This document shows, one piece after another, positions 52,837-62,294 of a stretch of 64,000 nt of DNA (positions are counted from its first letter, which is position 1; each line of letters starts with the position of its first letter). The stretch covers positions 124,001 through 188,000 of the forward strand of contig NZ_JIAV01000020.1 of assembly GCF_000620645.1 (NCBI RefSeq), in the 5' to 3' direction. The position numbers and the translations under genes were made by a program. This DNA is from Nocardioides sp. URHA0032 (GTDB lineage: Bacteria; Actinomycetota; Actinomycetes; Propionibacteriales; Nocardioidaceae). A model generated the notes under the pieces. It made no database searches and was not told the DNA's origin. It worked only from the letters and a program-made list of their open reading frames with translations.

Positions 52837-53618
52837 TCGGCACGGGCCAGCACACTGCGGCGCTCGAAGCACACTCGGTCTCGGTGCGGCTCGGGGGCGT
52901 CCAGATCCTTCACGACCTGTCGATCTCGATCGACAGGGGCGAGCGGCGCGCGATCGTCGGACCGAACGGCGCCGGGAAGACGACCATGTTCAACGTCCTC
53001 GGCGGAGGCCTCCGTCCTGACTCCGGTCGCGTCTCCCTGAACGGTCGGGACGTCACCCGCTGGAACGTCAGTCGGCGGGCCTCGGCCGGCCTGGCGCGGA
53101 CGTTCCAGGTGACCAACCTGATGCACACGATGAGCGTGGTGGACAACGTCGTCCTCGCGCTCGCCGCTTCACGACCGCGGGTACGTCGTGACGTGATCCG
53201 GCCGTTGCGGTCGAGATCGCTGGACGGATCGGCCGCGGAGCTCCTGGAGCGGTGGGGGCTGGGCGACAGGGGCAAGGCCCCGGTCGAAGCACTGTCGTAC
53301 GGAGAACGGCGAGAGCTCGAGCTGGTCCTCGCGGTCGCCGGGTCCCCGGACGTCCTCATGCTCGACGAACCGGCGGCAGGTCTGTCGCCCGCCGAGACGG
53401 CGCGGGTCTGCGAGCTCATCGAACGGCTTCCCCGCAACACCAGCATCGTGCTGATCGAGCACGACCTCGACATGGCCCTCGCCCTTTCCGACACGGTGAC
53501 GGTGATGGCCGAGGGGACCATCCGCGGGACTGGTCGCGCGGACGACCCGGGCGTCTCGGCGCTCGTGAAAGAGGTCTACCTCGGTACGGAACCCGTCCAG
53601 GAGGAGACACATGCTTGA
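52833..53618 (+). CDS. ABC ATPase, LivG-like (F420 cluster)
   Basis: 261 residues from GTG 52833 (GTGA overlap). Walker A GPNGAGKTT, Q-loop in ARTFQVTNLMHTMSVVDNVVLAL, signature ALSYGERRELELVLAVA, Walker B VLMLDEPAAGLSP and H-loop LIEHDLDMAL. All motifs are functional, in contrast to the other LivG-type protein at 32988. Confidence 0.93.
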   Translation: MIGTGQHTAALEAHSVSVRLGGVQILHDLSISIDRGERRAIVGPNGAGKTTMFNVLGGGLRPDSGRVSLNGRDVTRWNVSRRASAGLARTFQVTNLMHTMSVVDNVVLALAASRPRVRRDVIRPLRSRSLDGSAAELLERWGLGDRGKAPVEALSYGERRELELVLAVAGSPDVLMLDEPAAGLSPAETARVCELIERLPRNTSIVLIEHDLDMALALSDTVTVMAEGTIRGTGRADDPGVSALVKEVYLGTEPVQEETHA

Positions 53619-54318
53619 GGTGAGGAGCCTGCGCTCCGGGTACGGCCACATCGAGATCGTCCGGGGCCTCGACCTGTCCGTCGCCCCGGGCGAGGTCGTC
53701 GCGCTCGTCGGCCGCAACGGTGCCGGCAAGTCCACCCTGGTGAACTCCCTCATGGGTTTCGTCCCGGCGCACGGTGGCTCGGTGCACGTGGAGGGTCGCG
53801 AGCTCACCCGGGCTGCACCGCACGTACGCAGCAGGGCGGGGCTCGCGGTCGTGCCGCAGGGACGACGCGTCTTCGGAACCCTCACGGTCGAGCAGACCCT
53901 CGACCTCGCCGGTCGTTCGGGCGGCTGGGACCTGGACCGGGTGGCGGCGGTCTTCCCACGGCTTGCCGAGCGACGGAACACGCGCGCTCGCAACCTCTCC
54001 GGCGGTGAGCAGAGTGCCCTCGCCATGGCGCGCGCCCTTGCGACCGGACCGCGAATCCTCCTGCTCGACGAACCGTCGGAGGGAATGTCTCCTCAGGTCC
54101 TGCGCGCGCTGTCGTCGGTGATCGCAAGCCTGCGCGACGACGGCGCCGGCGTCCTGCTCGTCGAGCAGAACCTCGCGTTCGCGCTGACCGTCGCCGATCG
54201 CGTCCTGGTGATGGCCCGGGGGCACATCGCCCTGACCATCGCTGGAGACGACGCACGCGCGGACCCTGACTCGCTCTCGCGGCACCTGGTGCTCCAGTCC
54301 GTCGCGACCGAGACCTGA
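53611..54318 (+). CDS. ABC ATPase, LivF-like (F420 cluster)
   Basis: 235 residues. Walker A GRNGAGKST, signature NLSGGEQSALAMARAL, Walker B ILLLDEPSEGMSP and LVEQNLAFAL in the H-loop position. It overlaps the LivG-like gene by 8 bp and is the last subunit of the importer. Confidence 0.93.
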   Translation: MLEVRSLRSGYGHIEIVRGLDLSVAPGEVVALVGRNGAGKSTLVNSLMGFVPAHGGSVHVEGRELTRAAPHVRSRAGLAVVPQGRRVFGTLTVEQTLDLAGRSGGWDLDRVAAVFPRLAERRNTRARNLSGGEQSALAMARALATGPRILLLDEPSEGMSPQVLRALSSVIASLRDDGAGVLLVEQNLAFALTVADRVLVMARGHIALTIAGDDARADPDSLSRHLVLQSVATET

Positions 54319-54350
54319 CTTCACCACACGACATCACAGAGAGAAAGGGA

Positions 54351-54830
54351 GTGATCACCGTGCGCAGGTTCTGGCACGTGGGCATCAATGTCACCGACAT
54401 GGATGCCACGATCGAGTTCTACGAGAAGATCGGCTTCGAGGTCGTCCAGGACAAGGAGGTCGACGACGCCAACCTGGCTCGAGCCTTCATGTTCGACGGC
54501 GCGAGCAAGCTGCGCTTCGCACACATGCGCCTGCCGAACGACTCGGCCGACGAGGCGCTGCTCGACCTGATCCAGTGGCACGACGAGCGGGCGGCAGGCC
54601 GTTCGCAGACCGACCTGATCCACCCGGGTCTGTGCCGGTTCTCGATCCTGACCGATGACATCCAGGGTGAGTACGACCGGCTGAGTGCCACGGGAGTGAA
54701 GTTCCTGTCCGAGCCCCAGGCCGTGATGGACGCCGACGGGACGACGGGATGGAAGCTTCTCTTCGCCGAGGACCCGGACGGGACGCTGTTCCACTTCGTG
54801 GAACTGGTCGGTGCCGATACCGTCGACTGA
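54351..54830 (+). CDS. VOC (glyoxalase/dioxygenase-fold) protein
   Basis: 159 residues from GTG 54351 (GAGAAAGGGA upstream). RRFWHVGINVTDMDATIEFYEKIGFEVV and KFLSEPQAVMDADGTTGWKLLFAEDPDGTLFHFVELVGAD show the paired beta-alpha-beta-beta-beta units with a first metal His (WHVGINV) and the final Glu (HFVEL). Could be an epimerase, isomerase, hydrolase or ring-cleaving enzyme. Sits between the transporter and the regulator, so probably catabolic. Confidence 0.85.
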   Translation: MITVRRFWHVGINVTDMDATIEFYEKIGFEVVQDKEVDDANLARAFMFDGASKLRFAHMRLPNDSADEALLDLIQWHDERAAGRSQTDLIHPGLCRFSILTDDIQGEYDRLSATGVKFLSEPQAVMDADGTTGWKLLFAEDPDGTLFHFVELVGADTVD

Positions 54831-54854
54831 CCAGATCACGAGGAGGCACGACGA

Positions 54855-55664
54855 GTGAGCACGGATGAGAGCCGGTCACCGGAGCAGAACGACACGGAGT
54901 CTGCGGAGGCGCCCACGGGACTCGTACCCGCGGTGACCCGAGCGACCCGGGTTCTGGACGCACTCGTGCGCAGCCGCAACGGGGCCAGCCTCACCGAGCT
55001 GGCAGAGCGATGCTCCCTGGCGAAGAGCACCGCTTCCAACCTGCTCAGGACGATGGTCGCCGAGGACCTGGTGAGCTACGACCAGCAGACGCGGCGTTAC
55101 AACCTCGGCTCGGTGCTGATCGAGTACGGCGTCGCGGCGATCACCCGGACGACGGCCGTGACCGAGGCGCGGCCCTACATGGAACGCCTCGCCGAGCAGA
55201 GTGGGCTGGCGTGCCTCGCGATCCAGCCGATGCCTGATGGTCACTTCACGGCGATCGCCAAGATCGAGAGCCGCAAGGCCATCAAGATCACGATCGAGGT
55301 GGGTGAGCGGTTCGACCGCACCGCCCCGCTGCTCGCCAGGCTCTCGGCGGCCTGGGGGACAGCGCCGGCGCCGCGCGGCGTCGACAAGGCCGTCCTCGCC
55401 GAGATCCGGAGCCAGGGTTTCGGCGTGGCATGGGGGGAGTACCGACCCGAGCTGAACGTGATCGGCTTCCCGGTGTTCGACCGGGACGAGCAGCCCTGCC
55501 TGTACATCGCCCTCCTCGCGATGGGGTCCGACCTCACGGACGCCAGCGTCCAGGAGATGTCCGAGTACATCGTGGAGGCTGCTCGCTCCATCACCGTCAG
55601 CAGCGGCGGGAACCTCCCTACTGACTATCCGACCGCCGGCACCCGGAGCGACCTGGTCGGCTGA
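54855..55664 (+). CDS. IclR-family transcriptional regulator
   Basis: 269 residues from GTG 54855. A disordered acidic N-terminus (~30 residues) precedes the winged helix (ATRVLDALVRSRNGASLTELAERCSLAKSTASNLLRTMVAEDLVSYDQQTRRYNLG) and the GAF-like effector domain (about 110-255). IclR proteins typically sense an aromatic or organic-acid pathway intermediate. It is the only transcription-factor gene inside the cluster and thus the leading candidate to bind the motif repeated at 44551, 56780 and 63708. It is transcribed with the structural genes. Confidence 0.92.
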   Translation: MSTDESRSPEQNDTESAEAPTGLVPAVTRATRVLDALVRSRNGASLTELAERCSLAKSTASNLLRTMVAEDLVSYDQQTRRYNLGSVLIEYGVAAITRTTAVTEARPYMERLAEQSGLACLAIQPMPDGHFTAIAKIESRKAIKITIEVGERFDRTAPLLARLSAAWGTAPAPRGVDKAVLAEIRSQGFGVAWGEYRPELNVIGFPVFDRDEQPCLYIALLAMGSDLTDASVQEMSEYIVEAARSITVSSGGNLPTDYPTAGTRSDLVG

Positions 55665-55762
55665 ACCTGGCTCGCGGCCCTCGAGGCGTCACCCACCGTG
55701 ATGGACGTCCTCGGGTCCTGTTGCCCTGCCCTCACACGCATCCAAGGAACTGGAGAATCGAC

Positions 55763-56425
55763 ATGACTTTTCACAAGATCGCCATCATCGGTGGGACCGG
55801 CCCGCAGGGCCGGGGGCTCGCGCTCTGGCTCGCCCGCGCCGGACACACGGTCGTCGTCGGGTCCCGCTCGGCCGAGCGAGCCGCTGAGGCGGCCGCGGAG
55901 ATCGAGGCGCGGAGCGGCGCGCAGGTCACCGGCACCGACAACGAGGGCGCGGCGAGCTCAGCAGAGGTGGTGTTCATCGTGGTCCCGTGGGACGGCCACG
56001 AGGCGCTGGTCAGGGCGCTGGCGCCAGTGCTCGACGGGAAGGTCGTCGTCAGCTGCGTCAACCCCCTCGGATTCGATGCCCGGGGTGCCTACGGGCTGGT
56101 CGTCGCGGAGGGCAGCGCTGCCGAGCAGACGCAGGGCCTCGTGCCCGGAGCTCGCGTGGTCGGCGCCTTCCACCACCTGTCCGCGGTCTCGCTCTGGGAG
56201 AGCGAGGAGCCGCTCGACCACGAGGACGTCCTCGTGTGCGGCGACGACGCCGAGGCGAAGTCCCTCGTGCTCGAGCTCGCTGCTGCGGTGACCGGGCGGG
56301 CAGGGATCGACGCCGGGGCCCTGCGCCTCGCCGGCCAGCTCGAGCCGTTGACGGCCGTGCTCATCGGGGTCAACCGCCGGTACAAGACGCGTTCCGGCGT
56401 CGCGATCGTGGGGATCGACCGTTGA
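55763..56425 (+). CDS. npdG: NADPH:F420 oxidoreductase (Fno/NpdG type)
   Basis: 220 residues. KIAIIGGTGPQGRGLALWLARAGHTVVVGSRSAERA binds NADPH (Gly-rich loop plus SR for the 2'-phosphate), and VVFIVVPWDGHEALVRALAPVLDGKVVVSCVNPLGFD and VVGAFHHLSAVSLWE form the F420 site. It transfers hydride from NADPH to F420, supplying F420H2 to the two LLM enzymes. TGGAG precedes ATG 55763. The start is separated from iclR by 98 bp with no clear promoter. Confidence 0.92.
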   Translation: MTFHKIAIIGGTGPQGRGLALWLARAGHTVVVGSRSAERAAEAAAEIEARSGAQVTGTDNEGAASSAEVVFIVVPWDGHEALVRALAPVLDGKVVVSCVNPLGFDARGAYGLVVAEGSAAEQTQGLVPGARVVGAFHHLSAVSLWESEEPLDHEDVLVCGDDAEAKSLVLELAAAVTGRAGIDAGALRLAGQLEPLTAVLIGVNRRYKTRSGVAIVGIDR

Positions 56426-56739
56426 TCGACGAGCTGCGTGAGTACGTCGCTTGCCCGGGGCGCGCGGACCGGCTGCACCGGAGGTTCGCCGAGCTCACCT
56501 TCGAGCTGTGGGAGGAGATGGGCCTCGACGTCCGTGGCTTCTGGAACGTCGTCGACGACCCCGGCCGCATCGTCTACCTCGTCAGGTTCCCGAGCGTGGA
56601 GGCCGCCCGAACCCACTGGACGCACTTCAGCACGGATCCTCGCTGGCTCGCGATCAAGGCCGCCACCGAGCAGGACGGGCCGTTGATCGAGTCGATCAAC
56701 GTCACCTACCTGAGCGCGCCGGACTACGCCGCTTCCTGA
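56422..56739 (+). CDS. NIPSNAP-family protein
   Basis: 105 residues. IDELREYVACPGRADRLHRRFAELTFELWEEMG and VYLVRFPSVEAARTHWTHFSTDPRWLAIKAATEQDGPLIESI match the NIPSNAP dimeric alpha-beta barrel, often found beside catabolic monooxygenases. The start is TTG 56422 in TTGA overlapping the Fno stop; no ATG/GTG fits. Function uncertain; members can be small monooxygenases or intermediate-binding proteins. Confidence 0.85.
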   Translation: MIDELREYVACPGRADRLHRRFAELTFELWEEMGLDVRGFWNVVDDPGRIVYLVRFPSVEAARTHWTHFSTDPRWLAIKAATEQDGPLIESINVTYLSAPDYAAS

Positions 56740-56750
56740 GCGTCCGGCTC

Positions 56751-56778
56751 TTGACCATGGCATCGCCCTGTCCATAAT
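56751..56778 (+). promoter_or_regulatory. Promoter before second LLM gene
   Basis: TTGACC (56751-56756), 16 bases, CATAAT (56773-56778). Motif copy C starts one base later, the same geometry as at 44551. Confidence 0.6.
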
Positions 56779-56779
56779 C

Positions 56780-56819
56780 TGTTCACAATGATGATCGAAG
56801 TTCAGTAAAATGAAATGAG
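56780..56819 (+). promoter_or_regulatory. Shared regulon motif, copy C (before second LLM gene)
   Basis: Blocks TGTTCACAAT (56780-56789), TGATC (56792-56796), GTTCAGTAAA (56800-56809) and TGAA (56811-56814) align without gaps to the copies at 44551 and 63708. GTTCA-N6-TGAA keeps the inverted repeat. The start codon at 56815 overlaps its end. Confidence 0.65.
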
Positions 56820-57876
56820 TGCTCTCATGATCACAGGCATCCAGCTGCACGCGTGGGCCGGCGCGCCCGAGATGGTCGCCGTCGCGGAGATGGCCGCCCA
56901 AGAGTTCGAGACCGTCTGGGTGACCGACCAGCTCCAGTCCCGCAGCGTCGCCGCCGTGCTCGGTGCGGTCGCAGCGCGGACGGGGGTCGGCGTCGGGACG
57001 GCAGTGACGTTCCCCTTCGGCCGCAACCCGATCGAGCAGGCGTCGACCATGGCCACCCTCGCCGAGTTCATGCCGGCCGGCCGCCGGGTCAGCATGGGCA
57101 TCGGGACCGGGGGTGGCCTGGTCAGCGCCCTGATGCCGCGCGAGAGGCCCGTCGACGCGGTCGCCGAGCTCATCACCCTCTGCCGTGCGCTGTGGCGCGG
57201 GGAACAGGTGCGCCTCGGCGACTACCCGCTGACCTGCGCCCGGCTGCGGATGCGTGAGGAGGGCAAGGTCGACTTTCCCTGGGTCGACGACGCCGATGTC
57301 CGTGTCATCGTGGCCGGTACCGGACCGAAGGTCCTCGAGATGGCCGGCGAGCTCGCCGACGGCGTCATCTGCGCCAGCAACTTCCCGGCACACAGCCTCG
57401 CGGCCTTCCGTTGCGGTCAGTTCGACTCGATCAGCAACCTCGACAGCCTGGAGCTGGGTCGCGCCAGGAGCGAGCGGCCGGACTTCGCCCGGATCTACGG
57501 TGTCAACATCTCGGTCTCGCTCGACCGGGACGCCGCCTGTGCCGCGGCTCGGCGCCAGGCGACCTTGATCGTGAGCCAACAGCCGCACGAGAACCTGGAG
57601 ACGGTCGGCTTCGAGCAGGCGGACTATGCCGCGACGCGCGAGGCGGTCCACAACGGGGAGAGCGTCGCCCGCGCCGCGGAGCTCCTGCCCCAGCACATCG
57701 CGGACCACCTGATCGTCTCGGGCACTCCGGACGACTGCGTGTCCGCGCTCGGCGAGCTGCTCGACTTCGCGAAGGCCGCCGGCTTCACCGAGGCCTATGT
57801 CGGCGCGCCCGTCGGTCCTGATCCGCGCGAGGCCGTCGAGCTCCTCACCACCCACGTCCTCCGGGGGTTGATGTGA
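56815..57876 (+). CDS. LLM-class F420-dependent oxidoreductase (second)
   Basis: 353 residues. EMAAQEFETVWVTDQLQSR, TGVGVGTAVTFPFGRNPIEQASTMATLAEFMPAGRRVSMGIGTGGGLVSALM and VRVIVAGTGPKVLEMAGELADGVICASNF are LLM/MER-like with the cofactor-binding FPFGRNP and TGGG loops. It is not a close copy of the first LLM (295 aa), so it likely acts on a different intermediate. ATG 56815 or ATG 56827; the ECH gene overlaps its end by 4 bp. Confidence 0.87.
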   Translation: MSALMITGIQLHAWAGAPEMVAVAEMAAQEFETVWVTDQLQSRSVAAVLGAVAARTGVGVGTAVTFPFGRNPIEQASTMATLAEFMPAGRRVSMGIGTGGGLVSALMPRERPVDAVAELITLCRALWRGEQVRLGDYPLTCARLRMREEGKVDFPWVDDADVRVIVAGTGPKVLEMAGELADGVICASNFPAHSLAAFRCGQFDSISNLDSLELGRARSERPDFARIYGVNISVSLDRDAACAAARRQATLIVSQQPHENLETVGFEQADYAATREAVHNGESVARAAELLPQHIADHLIVSGTPDDCVSALGELLDFAKAAGFTEAYVGAPVGPDPREAVELLTTHVLRGLM

Positions 57877-58559
57877 GCGTGGTGACCACCGGCTCGCAGG
57901 AGCTGTGCCGTCTCGAGCTCGATGCGCCGACGGCGACCATCTCGCTCAACCGACCCGAGGCGCGCAACGCGCTCGACCTCGGCCTGCTCGAGGCGCTCAT
58001 CGGGCGCCTCGAGGAGTGCATCGCGGCCGGGATCTCCGTCCTCGTGCTCCGCGCCGAAGGGTCGGCCTTCTGCGCCGGTGCCGACATCCGGTCCGACGAC
58101 GGCACCGCGAGTGGCAGGCCCGGCAGGCGTCGCCAGCTGATCGAGGACGCCATCACCCTGGTGAGCTCGTTCCCGGTCGCCATCGCCGTCGTCCAGGGCC
58201 CCGCCGTGGGTGGCGGTTGGGGCCTGGCGTTCGCCGCGGACGTCGTGCTGGCGGACGAAGGGGCACTGTTCAAGTTCCCCGAGCTCGCCCTCGGCTTCCT
58301 CCCACCGGAGCCGATCGTGCGCCGGTTCGTCGAGGCCGCCGGGCCGGTCCGCTCGCTGCGTCTGCTCGGTTCGGGGGAGTCCTTCCGAGCCGACGACGTC
58401 GCGCTCCACGGGCTCGTCGAGCCGGTGCCGCGCGACCTGCTCGACAGCCGGGCACACGAGCTCGCCGCCCTGTTCTCCCGCGCGGCTCCTGACCTCCTCG
58501 GCGTCCTGAAGCAGCAGATCACCTCTTCCTCAGCACGAGAAAGGAACAACGATGAGTGA
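57873..58559 (+). CDS. Enoyl-CoA hydratase/isomerase (crotonase) family protein with altered active site
   Basis: 228 residues. ISLNRPEARNALDLGLLEALI and FCAGADIRSDD form the CoA pocket and oxyanion hole; GPAVGGGWGLAFAADVVLADEGALFKFPELALGFLPPEPI covers the active site. The first catalytic Glu of hydratases (GGGCELA) is replaced by Gly in GGGWGLA, while the second (in FPEL) remains. This argues for an isomerase-, hydrolase- or lyase-type crotonase reaction rather than hydration. It is a little short (usual ~260) because the C-terminal helix is trimmed. It overlaps both neighbours. Confidence 0.87.
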   Translation: MSVVTTGSQELCRLELDAPTATISLNRPEARNALDLGLLEALIGRLEECIAAGISVLVLRAEGSAFCAGADIRSDDGTASGRPGRRRQLIEDAITLVSSFPVAIAVVQGPAVGGGWGLAFAADVVLADEGALFKFPELALGFLPPEPIVRRFVEAAGPVRSLRLLGSGESFRADDVALHGLVEPVPRDLLDSRAHELAALFSRAAPDLLGVLKQQITSSSARERNNDE

Positions 58560-59715
58560 CACCGCCACGCTCGAGACCGACGACCAGGTCGAGCTGCGCC
58601 GTACCGCCCGAGCCCTGTTCGCCAAGCAAGCGCCGGAGCGGGACGTGCGGATCTGGGACGAGGAGGGTTCCTACCCCGGATCGCTCTACGAGGAGATCGC
58701 CCGGCTCGGCTGGTACGACATCGTCGCTGACGGCCCGATCGACGGGACGGCCGGCCTCCTGACCTCGTTGTGCGAGGAGATCGGTCGGTCGAGCTCTGAC
58801 CTCGTGGCACTCTTCAACCTGAACCTGAGCGGCATCCGCGACCTCCAGCGCTGGGGCACCCCCGAGCAGCAGGCCAGGTACGCGGCGCCCGTGCTGCGCG
58901 GTGAGGGCCGGTTCTCCATCGCGGTGAGCGAGCCCGACGTCGGGTCCGACGCGGCCAGCGTGGTCACGCGTGCCGAGCCCGTCCGGACGGGCGAGGCGGG
59001 ATGGATCCTGACTGGTCAGAAGACCTACTGCGAGGGCGCCGGCCTCCCGGGCGCCGTGATGGAGGTGCTCGCGAAGGTCGGCGACGGAGGGCGGAAGCGT
59101 GATCACCTGGCCGTGTTCCTGGTGCCCGTCGACTCGCCCGGCGTCGAGGTCCGGCGGATGCCGGCGCTGGGCCGCAACATCAGCGGGATCTACGAGGTCT
59201 TCCTGGAGAACGTCGCCCTGCCCGCCGACGCGCTGCTGGGCGAGGTCGGCCAGGGCTGGCAGATCCTCAAGGAACGTCTCGTGCTGGAGCGGATCATGAT
59301 CAGCTCGGGCTTCGTCGGCAGCTCGAGCGCGGTCATCGACATGACCGTGGCGTACGCGAACGAGCGGGAGCAGTTCGGCAGGACGATCTCGTCCTACCAG
59401 GGGGTCTCCCTCCCTCTTGCGGAGATGCACGTGCGGCTCGACGCGGCGCGCTGCGCGGTGCGCAGGTCGGCGGACCTCTTCGACCGGGGCCTGCCGTGCG
59501 AGGTGGAGAGCACGATGGCCAAGTACCTCTGCGGTCAGCTCTACGCCGAGTCGTCGGCGCTGGCCGTGCAGATCCAGGGTGCCTACGGCTACGTGCGGGA
59601 CCATGCGCTCCCGATGCACCACTCGGACGGGATCATCGCGCGCGTCGTGGCCGGTCCGCCGTCACTGCAGCTCGACTACGTGGCGCGGTCCATGGGCCTG
59701 CGTGTCGGCTCGTGA
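58552..59715 (+). CDS. Acyl-CoA dehydrogenase-like flavoprotein lacking the usual catalytic Glu
   Basis: 387 residues. [22 protein letters not shown] and [14 protein letters not shown] bind FAD/substrate, [36 protein letters not shown] is the beta domain, and [34 protein letters not shown] the C-terminal helical domain. The place of the catalytic YEGT motif reads [15 protein letters not shown], so Glu is absent. Either another residue serves as base or the protein is a non-canonical dehydrogenase or monooxygenase. Starts within the ECH stop, ends with GTGA shared with fbiC. Confidence 0.88.
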   Translation: MSDTATLETDDQVELRRTARALFAKQAPERDVRIWDEEGSYPGSLYEEIARLGWYDIVADGPIDGTAGLLTSLCEEIGRSSSDLVALFNLNLSGIRDLQRWGTPEQQARYAAPVLRGEGRFSIAVSEPDVGSDAASVVTRAEPVRTGEAGWILTGQKTYCEGAGLPGAVMEVLAKVGDGGRKRDHLAVFLVPVDSPGVEVRRMPALGRNISGIYEVFLENVALPADALLGEVGQGWQILKERLVLERIMISSGFVGSSSAVIDMTVAYANEREQFGRTISSYQGVSLPLAEMHVRLDAARCAVRRSADLFDRGLPCEVESTMAKYLCGQLYAESSALAVQIQGAYGYVRDHALPMHHSDGIIARVVAGPPSLQLDYVARSMGLRVGS

Positions 59716-62294
59716 GCGCCCCGGGGTTGCGGCGCGCGCTCGCCCGGGTCACGGCGGGGAAGGCGATCGACCGCGCGGAGGCCGAGGTGTTGCTCTCGGC
59801 TCGCGACCAGGACCTGGACGTCCTGTGCGCCGCGGCAGCGGGCATCCGCGACGCCGGCCTCGCGGCCGCCGGCCGTCCCGGCCTGGTCACCTACAGCCGC
59901 AAGGTCTTCATCCCGCTGACCCGGCTCTGCCGCGACCGTTGTCACTACTGCACGTTCGCGACCACTCCGGGTCGCGTGGAGGCGCCCTACCTCTCGCCTG
60001 ACGAGGTGCTCGAGATCGCCCGGCGGGGCGCCGAGCTCGGGTGCAAGGAGGCGCTGTTCACCCTCGGTGACCGCCCCGAGGATCGCTGGGGCGCTGCGCA
60101 GACCTGGCTGGACGAGCGCGGGTACGAGGACACCCTCGGCTACGTGCGGGCCATGGCGATCCTGGTCCTCGAGGAGACCGGCCTGCTTCCCCACCTGAAC
60201 CCGGGTGTCATGACGTGGGCCGAGCTGCAGCGGATGAAGCCGGTCTCGGGCTCGATGGGCCTGATGCTCGAGTCGACCGCCACCAGCCTGTGGGCCGAGC
60301 CCGGCGGTTGCCACTACGGCTCGCCCGACAAGGAGCCGGCGGTTCGGCTGCGCTCGATCGAGGACGCCTCACGCAGCAACATCCCGTTCACGACCGGGAT
60401 CCTGGTGGGTATCGGCGAGACGCTCGCCGATCGGGTGGAGTCGCTGTTCGAGCTGCGGCGGATCGCGCGCCAGTACGGCGCGATCCAGGAGGTGATCGTC
60501 CAGAACTTCCGTGCGAAGGACGACACGGCGATGCGCCTGGCTCCCGACGCGGAGGTCGAGGACTACCTCGCCACCGTCGCACTGGCGCGCGTCATCCTCG
60601 GGCCACGGATGCGCATCCAGGTTCCGCCGAACCTGAGCGACCCGGCCGAGTGCACCCGGCTGGTCGCTGCGGGGATCGACGACTGGGGTGGGGTCTCCCC
60701 CCTCACCCCGGACCACGTGAACCCGGAGCGGCCGTGGCCCCAGATCGAGGCGCTTGCCGAGCTCACCTCCCGGGCCGGCTTCACTCTCGGCGAGCGGCTG
60801 GCGATCCAACCCGAGTACCTGCTCGACCCCGAGCCCTGGGTGGACAACCGGGTGCTGCCGTTCGTACGCGCGCTGGCGGACCCGGTCACCGGGCTCGCTG
60901 CCGACATCCTTGCCGAGGGCCGACCGTGGCAGGTTCCCTCCGCCGAGGTGTTGTCGAGCGGGCGGACCGACCTCCATCTGGGCATCGACGACGAGGGTCG
61001 TCGCACGATCGCCCGTGGCGACTTCGCCGCTGCCTTCGGTTCGTGGGACGTGCTCGCCGAGGAGATCGACGAGCGCCACCTGGACGCTCGCCACAGCAGG
61101 CCGCCGGCGCGGATCGACGCCGACGTCCTCGAAGCGCTCCGCGCCGCCGAGCGCTCGCCCGGCGACCTCAGCGAGAAGCACGCCCTGACGCTCGTCCATG
61201 CCGACGACCACGACCTGGACGCCTTGTGCTCGCTGGCGGACGCGGTGCGCCGCGACACCGTCGGCGAGGCCGTCACCTACATCGTCAACCGGAACCTCAA
61301 CTTCAGCAACGTCTGCTACGTGGGCTGCCGCTTCTGTGCCTTCGCGCAACGCGCCACCGACGCCGACGCCTATCGCCTCTCCCTCGAGGAGGTAAGGGCT
61401 CGCGTCGCCCAGGCCTGGGAGGTCGGGGCGACCGAGATCTGCATGCAGGGCGGCATCGACCCCGGGCTGCCGAGCGACTTCCACCTCGACCTGGCGCGCG
61501 AGGTCAAGCGCACCAGTCCTGACATCCACCTGCACGCGTTCTCACCGATGGAGGTGATCAGCGGCGCATCGAGGATGGGCATCTCGGTGGAGGAGTGGCT
61601 CGCGGAGGCCAAGGCCGCCGGACTGGACTCCATCCCGGGCACCGCTGCGGAGATCCTCGACGACGAGATCCGGTGGATCCTGACGAAGGGCAAGCTGCCT
61701 GCGTCCGAGTGGGTGCGGGTGGTGAGCACGGCGCACCGCCTCGGCATCCCGTCGACCGCGACGATGATGTACGGGCACGTCGACGAGCCGCGCCACTGGG
61801 TCGGGCACCTGCGCCTGCTGGCCCGTCTCCAGGACGAGACGGGTGGCTTCAGCGAGTTCGTCCCGCTCCCCTTCGTCCACCAGAGCTCGCCGATCTACCT
61901 GGCCGGCGTGGCACGCCCCGGACCCTCCCGGCGCGACAACCGGGCAGTGCACGCGATGGCTCGTCTGCTGCTCCACGGCCGGATCGACAACATCCAGTGC
62001 TCGTGGGTCAAGCTCGCGCCGGACGAGTGCGTGGAGCTCTTGGCGGCAGGTGTGAACGACCTGGGCGGGAGCCTGATGGAGGAGACGATCAGCCGGATGG
62101 CCGGCTCGTCGAACGGCTCGATGAAGACGATCGCCGAGATCCGCGAGATGGCGACGCTGGCCGGGCGCCCGGCACGGCAGCGTGACACGACGTACGGGCC
62201 TGTCAGTACCGAGCGTGCCGCGGCAGCCGAGTCGTTCGACGTCAGCGCTCCGCGGGTTCTCCCGGTCAGCGTCGGCTTCGTCGGTTCGCCATGA
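59712..62294 (+). CDS. fbiC: FO synthase, CofG-CofH fusion
   Basis: 860 residues, the full length of actinobacterial FbiC. It has two radical-SAM domains. The CofG-like domain has CRDRCHYC (Cys73, Cys77, Cys80), and the CofH-like domain CYVGCRFC (Cys535, Cys539, Cys542). Together they build the deazaflavin FO from tyrosine and the flavin precursor. GQ-rich segments such as [21 protein letters not shown] and [42 protein letters not shown] are typical. GTG 59712 overlaps the dehydrogenase stop. FbiC is normally a solitary housekeeping gene; here it is embedded in a catabolic operon, so it may be an additional copy. Confidence 0.96.
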   Translation: MSAPGLRRALARVTAGKAIDRAEAEVLLSARDQDLDVLCAAAAGIRDAGLAAAGRPGLVTYSRKVFIPLTRLCRDRCHYCTFATTPGRVEAPYLSPDEVLEIARRGAELGCKEALFTLGDRPEDRWGAAQTWLDERGYEDTLGYVRAMAILVLEETGLLPHLNPGVMTWAELQRMKPVSGSMGLMLESTATSLWAEPGGCHYGSPDKEPAVRLRSIEDASRSNIPFTTGILVGIGETLADRVESLFELRRIARQYGAIQEVIVQNFRAKDDTAMRLAPDAEVEDYLATVALARVILGPRMRIQVPPNLSDPAECTRLVAAGIDDWGGVSPLTPDHVNPERPWPQIEALAELTSRAGFTLGERLAIQPEYLLDPEPWVDNRVLPFVRALADPVTGLAADILAEGRPWQVPSAEVLSSGRTDLHLGIDDEGRRTIARGDFAAAFGSWDVLAEEIDERHLDARHSRPPARIDADVLEALRAAERSPGDLSEKHALTLVHADDHDLDALCSLADAVRRDTVGEAVTYIVNRNLNFSNVCYVGCRFCAFAQRATDADAYRLSLEEVRARVAQAWEVGATEICMQGGIDPGLPSDFHLDLAREVKRTSPDIHLHAFSPMEVISGASRMGISVEEWLAEAKAAGLDSIPGTAAEILDDEIRWILTKGKLPASEWVRVVSTAHRLGIPSTATMMYGHVDEPRHWVGHLRLLARLQDETGGFSEFVPLPFVHQSSPIYLAGVARPGPSRRDNRAVHAMARLLLHGRIDNIQCSWVKLAPDECVELLAAGVNDLGGSLMEETISRMAGSSNGSMKTIAEIREMATLAGRPARQRDTTYGPVSTERAAAAESFDVSAPRVLPVSVGFVGSP

